Source: Flavobacterium macacae
GTDB lineage: Bacteria > Bacteroidota > Bacteroidia > Flavobacteriales > Flavobacteriaceae
Direction: 5' to 3'
DNA: 64,000 nt
Assembly (NCBI RefSeq): GCF_003865365.1
Contig: NZ_RQVR01000008.1
Span: forward strand, 102,502-166,501
A program made the translations under genes and the position numbers. A model generated the notes under the pieces. It was not told the origin of the DNA. It searched no databases and was given only the letters and a program-made list of their open reading frames with translations. Positions 44,282 to 51,107 of this stretch are shown piece by piece; within the stretch, counting starts at the first letter, position 1; each line of letters opens with the position of its first letter.

Positions 44282-46216
44282 TTATTCTTGATTAAAATTC
44301 AATTTGCTGTTTTTTCGGCTGTAGCCAAAGTAAATAGCCAGTCCGATCAACAGCCAGATAAAAAAGTAAATCCAGTTCCAAACGCTTAATTCTGCCATCA
44401 TATACAAACAGCAAACTAAGCCTAAAAGCGGAATCAACGATAAATTTTGTCTCCAAGACCAAACAGTCAATCCAAGCAGAACCACCAAGAAAATATACAT
44501 CGGAATTTTATGCTTGAACAAGGCAAAACCCGTTTCAAATTTTAAAGAAGCATCAATCGGAAGCGACTCTACTACTTTAGCATATTTATCGGAATCATTG
44601 TGGTATTCACTCAAAATTTGCTCTAAATCATTGGTTTTATTGGCGCTGGCATTTTCTGTATCATTTGCAATTAAAAACTGGTACACTTCAGTAGTCTGAT
44701 CCTTATTTAAAGAAGTCACAATTGTTGTCGGTTCATTGACTTGCGGGGTATTGTTGATAAATTCCAGGGTTGCTTTTTCATTGAAGTGGAACGCATAAAT
44801 AATTCCGGCAAGCAACAGGACAGGAACAATATATTTTGAATTGATGTAAGGCGTCCTAAATTTTCCACGCGGAATATTCGGTTTGTTCTGCAGTACCAAA
44901 ACTCCGGCACAAACCAGCACAAATGCAAATAAAGTTCCGATACTGCACAAGTCAGTCACCATTGTCAAATTCAAAAATAAGGCAGGAATAGCGACCACAA
45001 AACCAGTTACGACCGTTGCAAAAGAAGGTGTCTTAAATCTGGGGTGTACTCTTGAAAATTTCTTTGGAAGCAGACCATCACGGCTCATGCTCATCCAAAT
45101 TCTTGGCTGGCCCATTTGAAAAACCAAAAGAACGCTGGCCATGGCAATCACGGCACTTACGGCAATGATTCCAGACATCCACTTTAAGTCTAATTTTTCG
45201 AAGACAAAAGCCAATGGATCTCCTACATTCAAGAATTTATAATTTACCATTCCGGTTAAGACCAAAGCAATGGCGATATATAAAACAGTACAGATTATAA
45301 TGGCCCACATCATTCCTTTTGGCAAATCTTTCTGCGGATCCTTGCACTCTTCTGCGGTTGTAGAGATCGCATCAAAGCCTATATACGCAAAAAACACAGC
45401 CGAAACTCCTTTTAAAACACCGCTAACTCCATTGGGCGCAAAAGGATCCCAGTTGTCTGTATCTACATAAAAAACACCTACAGCAATGACCAAAAGTATA
45501 ACACAAAGCTTCACAACCACCATCAAATTACTGGCGTTTCGAGATTCTTTCATCCCCCTGTAAACCAATGCAGTAATCAAAACGATGATGAATAAGGCTG
45601 GCAAATCGGCTACAAAATGAAACGACCCAAGAACCGGTGAAGTTGTCCAAGCTGTGTACGCATCTTGCAAGCCGGCATCTAAATTCTCAAACGATTTTCC
45701 GCCCTGCATCAAGGCAGTGGCGTCGGTAAATCCGTTGGAAGCAGTCAAATAGTCCATCTGAATCCATTGAGGCAGATGCAGGCCGCCACTTTCGAGCAGC
45801 CCGGTGAAATAATCGCTCCACGAAATAGCAACCGTAATATTTCCGATGGCATATTCCATGATCAAAGCCCAGCCGATAATCCAAGCGATCAATTCGCCAA
45901 ATGCAACGTAAGAATAGGTATAAGCACTTCCTGAAACCGGAACCATTGAAGCAAATTCCGCATAAGCAAATGCAGCAAAACTACACGCCAAGGCCGTAAA
46001 TAAGAATAAGAAAATGACAGCTGGACCTCCGTCTGAACTTGCTTTTCCAATGGTACTGAAAATTCCAGCTCCCACAATGGCGGCAATACCAAAAGCAGTC
46101 AAATCTCTTGCAGTTAAATGCTTTCCTAACGAATTATGTCCGTCAGCATTATTTTTTTCGACCTCTTTTAAAATATTTTGAACTGTTTTTTTTCTGAATA
46201 AATTGGAAAAACCCAT
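44282..46216 (-). CDS. APC-family amino acid permease with a C-terminal extension
   Basis: A 644-residue transporter with about 14 helices. The start HLTARDLTAFGIAAIVGAGIFSTIG has the APC substrate loop GAGIF; FAYAEFASMVPVSGSAYTYSY and AYIGFDAISTTAEE follow as in cationic amino acid transporters (CAT-like). An inserted hydrophilic block of about 80 residues (about 490-570, with DQTTEVYQFLIANDTENAS) separates the last helices, longer than in usual family members. It probably takes up amino acids. It is a single gene. Confidence 0.9.
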   Translation of the reverse strand: MGFSNLFRKKTVQNILKEVEKNNADGHNSLGKHLTARDLTAFGIAAIVGAGIFSTIGKASSDGGPAVIFLFLFTALACSFAAFAYAEFASMVPVSGSAYTYSYVAFGELIAWIIGWALIMEYAIGNITVAISWSDYFTGLLESGGLHLPQWIQMDYLTASNGFTDATALMQGGKSFENLDAGLQDAYTAWTTSPVLGSFHFVADLPALFIIVLITALVYRGMKESRNASNLMVVVKLCVILLVIAVGVFYVDTDNWDPFAPNGVSGVLKGVSAVFFAYIGFDAISTTAEECKDPQKDLPKGMMWAIIICTVLYIAIALVLTGMVNYKFLNVGDPLAFVFEKLDLKWMSGIIAVSAVIAMASVLLVFQMGQPRIWMSMSRDGLLPKKFSRVHPRFKTPSFATVVTGFVVAIPALFLNLTMVTDLCSIGTLFAFVLVCAGVLVLQNKPNIPRGKFRTPYINSKYIVPVLLLAGIIYAFHFNEKATLEFINNTPQVNEPTTIVTSLNKDQTTEVYQFLIANDTENASANKTNDLEQILSEYHNDSDKYAKVVESLPIDASLKFETGFALFKHKIPMYIFLVVLLGLTVWSWRQNLSLIPLLGLVCCLYMMAELSVWNWIYFFIWLLIGLAIYFGYSRKNSKLNFNQE

Positions 46217-46464
46217 ATGTCGGTGTGCGTATTTAATTTCTGTGTGAAAAATTTCTTTTATTGTGTAATTTTTACAAAAAACAAATATATAAAACCCATA
46301 TTAAAAATAGGTTTTATGAAAAAGAAAATTGATAAAAGTAAGAAATCAACAATAGAAATAGCTCGAAACTAGAAAATTGGCAAAGATGCATCTATAATAG
46401 TTAAAATCTATTTCAAAATAAATTTTTATAATTATTTTTTATATTAAAACAGCGTTTGATGTCG

Positions 46465-46472
46465 TAAATTTG
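46465..46472 (+). promoter_or_regulatory. Bacteroidota -7 box TAAATTTG before the peroxiredoxin gene
   Basis: TAAATTTG fits TAnnTTTG, preceded by the same GTCG tetramer-like context as the box at 4953. It lies 35 bases before the ATG. Confidence 0.5.
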
Positions 46473-46507
46473 CATCAGAAATTAAATAACTTTTAAACCA
46501 TATACTT

Positions 46508-47143
46508 ATGTCATTAGTAGGAAAAAAATTCCCAAGCATTGCAGTTGACGCTATCTCAGAAATGGGAGACAATTTAAAAATCAACATTTTTGAAGAAGCA
46601 GTAAACAACAACAAAAAAGTACTTTTGTTCTGGTACCCAAAAGATTTTACTTTTGTTTGCCCAACAGAATTACACGCTTTTCAAGCCGCTTTGCCAGAAT
46701 TTGAAAAAAGAAACACTATCGTGATCGGAGCTTCTTGTGATACTAACGAAGTACACTTCGCTTGGTTAAATACTCCAAAAAACAACGGTGGAATTGAAGG
46801 CGTGACTTACCCAATCTTAGCAGATACAAACCGTAATCTTTCTAACATTCTTGGAATTTTAGATATCGATTCAACAGAATACAGCGAAGAAACTGATTCA
46901 GTTATCGTTGAAGGTTCAAACGTAACGTTTAGAGCGACTTACTTAATCGACGAAACAGGAAAAATCTTCCACGAAAGCGTAAACGATATGCCATTAGGAA
47001 GAAATGTTGGAGAATACTTGAGATTAGTGGACGCTTACACACACGTTCAAACTAAAGGAGAAGTTTGTCCTGCAAACTGGGAAGAAGGAAAAGAAGCAAT
47101 GGAAGCTACAAGAGAAGGTGTTGCTTCTTACTTGAATAACTAA
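46508..47143 (+). CDS. 2-Cys peroxiredoxin (AhpC/Prx1 type)
   Basis: A 211-residue typical 2-Cys peroxiredoxin. Peroxidatic Cys51 in DFTFVCPTE and resolving Cys187 in KGEVCPANWEEG. The usual middle blocks VIGASCDTNEVHFAW and YPILADTNRNLS are present. The C-terminal tail lacks a clear YF motif, so it may be robust to over-oxidation. It reduces peroxides with electrons from a thioredoxin; the thioredoxin-like gene 72 bases downstream is a good candidate partner. Confidence 0.95.
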   Translation: MSLVGKKFPSIAVDAISEMGDNLKINIFEEAVNNNKKVLLFWYPKDFTFVCPTELHAFQAALPEFEKRNTIVIGASCDTNEVHFAWLNTPKNNGGIEGVTYPILADTNRNLSNILGILDIDSTEYSEETDSVIVEGSNVTFRATYLIDETGKIFHESVNDMPLGRNVGEYLRLVDAYTHVQTKGEVCPANWEEGKEAMEATREGVASYLNN

Positions 47144-47153
47144 TAATAAAACT

Positions 47154-47193
47154 GATTGTTCGATTTTTCAGAACATCGAATTATCGAACAATC
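47154..47193 (+). repeat. GATTGTTCGA inverted repeat / probable terminator
   Basis: Arms gattgttcga (47154-47163) and tcgaacaatc (47184-47193), followed by a run of nine T. A related, less perfect copy lies at 47530-47584, so the thioredoxin gene is bracketed by two copies. It could end or attenuate transcription after the peroxiredoxin gene. Confidence 0.65.
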
Positions 47194-47215
47194 TTTTTTT
47201 TTAAAACTCAAAACT

Positions 47216-47524
47216 ATGTTAATCGATTTAACTGAAGATACATTACAAGATTTGGTGAATGCCAATGAAAAAGTAATCGTTCAATATTCTGCATCTTGGT
47301 GCGGGAACTGCCGTATTATGAAGCCTAAATTCAAAAAAATGGCTACAGAAAACGAAAACATTACCTTTATTTTGGTTGACGCCGAAAATGCTCCAGAATC
47401 AAGAAAATTGGCCAATGTTTCAAACTTGCCAACATTCGCAACATTCGTAAACGGAAAGTTAGTAAACCAAACACAAACAAACAAAGCTGAAGTTTTATCA
47501 GAATTGGTAAAGGAAATAGCTTAA
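47216..47524 (+). CDS. Thioredoxin-family protein
   Basis: A 102-residue thioredoxin-fold protein from the ATG at 47216 (an open frame 20 codons longer reads through the repeat and is not used). Active site ASWCGNC (Cys29, Cys32) with GN in place of the usual GP, then KFKKMATENENITFILVDAE and the cis-proline segment NLPTFATFVNGK. It has no signal peptide, so it works in the cytoplasm, most likely reducing the peroxiredoxin encoded just upstream. Confidence 0.9.
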   Translation: MLIDLTEDTLQDLVNANEKVIVQYSASWCGNCRIMKPKFKKMATENENITFILVDAENAPESRKLANVSNLPTFATFVNGKLVNQTQTNKAEVLSELVKEIA

Positions 47525-47529
47525 ATTAA

Positions 47530-47584
47530 GATTGTTCGATTATTCGATTGTTGGATTTTCGAACCATCGAATATTCGAAAATCT
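47530..47584 (+). repeat. Second GATTGTTCGATT-type repeat
   Basis: Contains gattgttcgattattcgat and, in the other half, atcgaatattcgaaaatc, which pair imperfectly. It shares gattgttcgat with the element at 47154-47193. It lies between the thioredoxin gene and the DUF6952 gene. Confidence 0.5.
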
Positions 47585-47597
47585 AAAAATATAAAAA

Positions 47598-47855
47598 ATG
47601 AAATTACCAGTCATCAAACATCTGACACAATTTATCGAAGAAAACGATCAAGATTACATCATCGAAACAATTGAAGTCTTAGAAGCCTTGACCGAAGTTC
47701 CGTCATTAAAAGACGAAGAATTAGATGTCATCGGAGAATTAATTTCAAATATGTATGGTGCTCTTGAAGTCAACAAAATGATCAAAGGCGGTACTGAAAA
47801 AAAAGAAGCCCTGAACACTTTCATGAAGCGGGTCCTGGGTTCTATTGACAAATAA
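47598..47855 (+). CDS. DUF6952 family protein
   Basis: An 85-residue soluble, acidic, all-helical protein (MKLPVIKHLTQFIEEN, then YIIETIEVLEALTEV, then ISNMYGALEVNKMIKGGTEKKEALNTF). I recall it as DUF6952, found right after the peroxiredoxin/thioredoxin pair in Flavobacteria, as here. The fixed neighbourhood suggests a role in peroxide or thiol metabolism, but nothing direct is known. Confidence 0.75.
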   Translation: MKLPVIKHLTQFIEENDQDYIIETIEVLEALTEVPSLKDEELDVIGELISNMYGALEVNKMIKGGTEKKEALNTFMKRVLGSIDK

Positions 47856-47881
47856 ATCCCCCTTTTTTCCCCTGATACTTT

Positions 47882-47911
47882 ACGCTCTCCATTGGGGAGC
47901 GTTTTTTTTAA
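47882..47911 (+). terminator. Terminator of the peroxiredoxin operon
   Basis: Arms acgctctcc and ggggagcgt with a 4-base loop (attg region) and eight T. Follows the DUF6952 stop by 26 bases. Confidence 0.9.
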
Positions 47912-47929
47912 ACAAAACAAAAGGCATTT

Positions 47930-48118
47930 TTACAATCCATCTTCCTGCCATCCCTCCAAAAATTTTTGTCCGTCAAAGAAACCGAAACAAAAATGTTTTT
48001 CCCTCCTGTCAGGGTTAGTTGAGAATCCATTTTCTTTCAGTAATCGCCTCTTGACAATCGTTGGCTGAATTTGATTGTCACGAAAAATCAAAATCCATTT
48101 TATATATTTACCTAAAAT
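47930..48118 (-). pseudogene. Possible remnant of a short gene
   Basis: An open frame of about 62 codons on the minus strand ends at TAA (47930-47932). It reads protein-like text, for example IFRDNQIQPTIVKRRLLKENG and HFCFGFFDGQKFLEGWQEDG (each quoted in part), but has no in-frame ATG; a TTG near 48090 is the only start. It may be the 3' part of a lost gene or a small gene with a weak start. Low confidence. Confidence 0.3.
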
Positions 48119-48131
48119 TCATTTAAAAAAT

Positions 48132-48620
48132 ATGGGCGTAATTCGAAATTTAAGAGAACCAATCCTGCTGAGGGTGATTTGTATTATTTCAATTATCATT
48201 GGACTTTTCTTATGTTATAGTTACGATAAAAAATATTTCGGCTTCATTTTATTAATTGTTAGTTTGGGAGTATTGATTTCAACTTCGGTTACAACAGGAA
48301 TAGAAATCTTCCCTGAAAAAAATCTTTACCGAAAAATTTCTTCCTTTTTTGGAATTCAATCCGGAACTTGGAATAAAATTCCAGAAAGTGATTATTTGTC
48401 TGTTTTAAAATCAAAACAATCCAAGCAGTTTGTGGGCTCTGGACCGTTGTTAACAAATGACACTTGTTTAATAAATTCGTTTAAAGAAGACAGAAAACCC
48501 TACACTATTTATCAAACTGATGACAAATCAGAAGCTATTGAAACTGCGAAAAAAATCGCGCTTATTTTAAAAATATCCGTTTTAGATACAACTGAAAAGG
48601 AGCAAAAATGGTTAACTTAA
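48132..48620 (+). CDS. Membrane protein of unknown function
   Basis: A 162-residue protein from the ATG at 48132 (MGVIRNLREPILLRVI). Two helices (about 10-30 and 35-52) are followed by a soluble part with IFPEKNLYRKISSFFGIQSGTWNKIP and a C-terminal stretch TDDKSEAIETAKKIALIL. That is the layout of PH-like/bPH-domain or DUF-type membrane proteins with two helices and a beta-rich tail. Its stop overlaps the start of the AraC-type gene by 13 bases, suggesting coupling. Confidence 0.65.
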   Translation: MGVIRNLREPILLRVICIISIIIGLFLCYSYDKKYFGFILLIVSLGVLISTSVTTGIEIFPEKNLYRKISSFFGIQSGTWNKIPESDYLSVLKSKQSKQFVGSGPLLTNDTCLINSFKEDRKPYTIYQTDDKSEAIETAKKIALILKISVLDTTEKEQKWLT

Positions 48621-49186
48621 ATAAAATGCATTTCTACATCAAAAATATGGTTTGCAACCGATGCAAAACTGCTGTTCAAAATGAATTCGAAAAAATCGGA
48701 GTTTTTCCTGTTTCCATAGAATTAGGTGAAGTCCAAACTTCTGAAGAAATTAGTTCTGACAAATTAATTGCTTTAGAAAATTCTTTAAAACATATTGGTT
48801 TTGAAATAATTGACGACAAAAAAAGCCGTTTAATTGAACAAATAAAAACCGAAATCATCCGATTGGTACATCATTCTACAGCAATTGAAAACACGAATCT
48901 TTCTACTATTCTTGCTTCTAAATTAAACTATGAATACAATTATTTAAGCAATCTCTTTTCTGAAGTAGAAGGAACCACGATTGAAAAATATTTCATTTCT
49001 CAACGAATTGAAAAAGTCAAAGAACTATTGGTTTATGACGAATTATCGCTGTCAGAAATCTCAAATCAATTGGGTTACAGCAGTGTGGCTTACTTGTCAA
49101 GCCAATTTAAAAAAGTGACCGGCCTCACGCCCACTTTTTACAAATCTTTGAAAGAAACCAAACGAAGAAATATCGACAAACTGTAA
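48608..49186 (+). CDS. AraC-type regulator with an N-terminal metal-binding (HMA-like) domain
   Basis: A 192-residue protein (start at 48608, or Met7 at 48626). Residues about 7-75 have a ferredoxin-like/HMA layout with KNMVCNRCKTAVQNEFEKIG carrying a CxxC metal motif. The C-terminal 100 residues are an AraC DNA-binding domain: ASKLNYEYNYLSNLFSEVEG for the first helix-turn-helix and LSEISNQLGYSSVAYLSSQFKKVTGLTPTFYK for the second (quoted in part, about 150-182). The link of a metal-type domain to AraC suggests direct sensing of copper or a similar ion. The HMA-MauE gene follows 86 bases downstream and is a likely target. Confidence 0.82.
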   Translation: MVNLNKMHFYIKNMVCNRCKTAVQNEFEKIGVFPVSIELGEVQTSEEISSDKLIALENSLKHIGFEIIDDKKSRLIEQIKTEIIRLVHHSTAIENTNLSTILASKLNYEYNYLSNLFSEVEGTTIEKYFISQRIEKVKELLVYDELSLSEISNQLGYSSVAYLSSQFKKVTGLTPTFYKSLKETKRRNIDKL

Positions 49187-49272
49187 AAATCGATACTCTT
49201 TTCAGAAATTTCATAATAGCGCTTTCGCCAAAGTGACCGACCTTTGTCAAATACAAAAGCAGTAGCAATATT

Positions 49273-50010
49273 ATGAAACATACTTATAAAATATCAGGAA
49301 TGACTTGCGACGGATGTATCGCAAAAGTCTCTTTTTTACTAAAGAAAAATCCAGAAGTAAAAAACGTAGAAATTGACCTTGAAAAAGGCGAAGCTTCCGT
49401 TGAAATGGAAAAACACATTGCGACTTCTGAATTGCAAAACGCTTTAAAAGACTACCCGAAATACCAACTTTCAGAAAAAAACGTAATGATGAATCACAAC
49501 GTTTTTGAAAACACAGAAACAGAAAAAAGAACTTGGTTTCAAACCTACAAACCAATCGTATTAATTTTCTCTTACATCTTAGCAATATCCATCATTGCTG
49601 GATTTTCCGATGGTTTTTTTAATTACATGACTGGAATGCGGATTTTTATGGCGGGATTTTTCTTGACTTTTTCTTTCTTTAAAATGCTAGACTTAAAAGG
49701 TTTTGCCGAAAGCTATTCGATGTATGATGTTGTGGCGCAAAAATTCAAAAGTTGGGGTTACGTTTATGCTTTTTTAGAATTGGCTTTAGGCTTGGCTTTT
49801 GCTTTAAATTTTGAACCTTTTGCTACAAACATTGTAACTCTGGTGGTAATGACGGTCAGCATAATCGGGGTTTTGCAAAGCGTTTTAAACAAAAAGAAAA
49901 TCCAATGTGCTTGTCTTGGTGCGGTTTTTAATCTTCCGATGAGCACGGTTACCATTATTGAAGACGGCTTGATGATTTTAATGAGTTTGGCAATGTTATT
50001 CTTTATGTAA
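49273..50010 (+). CDS. HMA domain fused to a MauE/DoxX-like membrane protein
   Basis: A 245-residue protein. Residues 1-65 are a heavy-metal-associated domain with YKISGMTCDGCIAKV (CxxC). After a linker come four membrane helices; the last part has KKKIQCACLGAVFNLPMSTV, the CxCLG motif of MauE/DoxX-type redox membrane proteins. Together this suggests metal-linked thiol redox chemistry at the membrane, for example copper handling or disulfide transfer. The AraC-HMA gene upstream is its probable regulator. Confidence 0.82.
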   Translation: MKHTYKISGMTCDGCIAKVSFLLKKNPEVKNVEIDLEKGEASVEMEKHIATSELQNALKDYPKYQLSEKNVMMNHNVFENTETEKRTWFQTYKPIVLIFSYILAISIIAGFSDGFFNYMTGMRIFMAGFFLTFSFFKMLDLKGFAESYSMYDVVAQKFKSWGYVYAFLELALGLAFALNFEPFATNIVTLVVMTVSIIGVLQSVLNKKKIQCACLGAVFNLPMSTVTIIEDGLMILMSLAMLFFM

Positions 50011-50030
50011 TTCAAAAAGCACAATATTTT

Positions 50031-50093
50031 TTAGCCACGAATTCGCGAATTTTTTTCCAGTTTTTGAGAAAAAAATTCGTGAATTCGTGGTAA
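50031..50093. repeat. Large AATTCGTG-type hairpin
   Basis: Left arm ttagccacgaattcgcgaat (50031-50050) and right arm attcgtgaattcgtggtaa (50075-50093) pair nearly fully across an AT-rich loop. It is a dispersed hairpin of a type I remember from Flavobacterium genomes, related to the element at 15111-15190. It follows the HMA-MauE gene and may end its transcript. Confidence 0.75.
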
Positions 50094-50185
50094 CCATTTT
50101 AAGTTGAAGAGTAAAGAGTTTTTGTACTTTACTCAAATTCCCAACTATTTTTTTCATACTTTTGAAGCTTATAAAAAATTTAAAA

Positions 50186-50683
50186 ATGGCTACAGTAACA
50201 TTAGGAGGAAATCCAGTAAAAACAAGTGGTGAATTACCAAACGTAGGTTCAAAAGCGCCCGATTTCAAATTAGTAAATAAAGATTTAGGAGTTGTTTCTC
50301 TTTCTGATTTTGCAGGAAAAAGATTGGTTTTGAATGTTTTTCCAAGTATTGATACCGCAACTTGCGCTTCTTCGGTTCGTAATTTCAATGCAAAAGCAAG
50401 TGAATTACAAAACACAACCGTTCTTTGCATTTCAAGAGATTTGCCTTTTGCACAAAAACGTTTTTGTGGCGCGGAAGGCTTAGAAAACGTAGTTAATCTT
50501 TCTGACTTCAAAGACGGAAGCTTTGGAAAAGACTATGGTTTAGAAATTTCTGATAGTGCTTTGGCAGGTTTGCATTCAAGAGCCGTTGTCGTTGTTGATG
50601 AAAACGGTACAATTTTGCATACAGAACAAGTTTCTGAAATTGCAAATGAGCCTAATTATGAAAACGCTTTGGCCGTTCTTTAA
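50186..50683 (+). CDS. tpx: Thiol peroxidase
   Basis: A 165-residue Tpx from the ATG at 50186 (MATVTLGGNPVKTSGELP). Peroxidatic Cys60 in TATCASSVRNF and resolving Cys94 in QKRFCGAEG match the E. coli enzyme positions almost exactly. It reduces organic hydroperoxides with thioredoxin. In Gram-negative bacteria Tpx may be periplasmic, but no signal peptide is visible here. dgkA follows after 9 bases. Confidence 0.96.
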   Translation: MATVTLGGNPVKTSGELPNVGSKAPDFKLVNKDLGVVSLSDFAGKRLVLNVFPSIDTATCASSVRNFNAKASELQNTTVLCISRDLPFAQKRFCGAEGLENVVNLSDFKDGSFGKDYGLEISDSALAGLHSRAVVVVDENGTILHTEQVSEIANEPNYENALAVL

Positions 50684-50692
50684 TTAAATTAA

Positions 50693-51067
50693 ATGAAGAC
50701 AGACCATTCTTTTATAACCGGAAGGCTGAAAAGTTTTAAGTATGCAATTCTGGGCGCTTACAAATTAGTAACGACCGAACACAGCATTATGGTTCAATTT
50801 TCTTTAGGGATTTTGGTTACCGTTGCTGGATTTTACTTTGGCATTTCAAAAACAGAATGGCTTTTTCAAACCATGGCAATCGGATTGGTCTTGAGCATTG
50901 AAGGCTTAAATACCGCTGTCGAAAAAATAGCTGATTTTATACACCCCGATTTTCACAATAAAATCGGGTTTATAAAAGATATTGCAGCCGGAGCCGTATT
51001 TTTTGCTGCAATGGTTGCAATTGCGGTTGGCCTGATCATATACATTCCTATAATACAAAATCTGTAG
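50693..51067 (+). CDS. dgkA: Diacylglycerol/undecaprenol kinase family protein
   Basis: A 124-residue membrane protein with three helices. The family motif is intact: GLVLSIEGLNTAVEKIADF then KIGFIKDIAAGAVFFAA (ENTA-E, KD-AAGAV residues), as in DgkA and the undecaprenol kinases. It should phosphorylate diacylglycerol or undecaprenol with ATP. It sits between tpx and ftsK; ftsK starts 40 bases on. Confidence 0.92.
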   Translation: MKTDHSFITGRLKSFKYAILGAYKLVTTEHSIMVQFSLGILVTVAGFYFGISKTEWLFQTMAIGLVLSIEGLNTAVEKIADFIHPDFHNKIGFIKDIAAGAVFFAAMVAIAVGLIIYIPIIQNL

Positions 51068-51107
51068 AAATTTAATTATTTTTACAAAAATAGCAGCACC
51101 TAATTGA

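Noticed and set aside
49996..50511. 171-codon open frame antisense to tpx
   Set aside because: tpx has both catalytic cysteines and normal length; the antisense frame has no motif and crosses a repeat.
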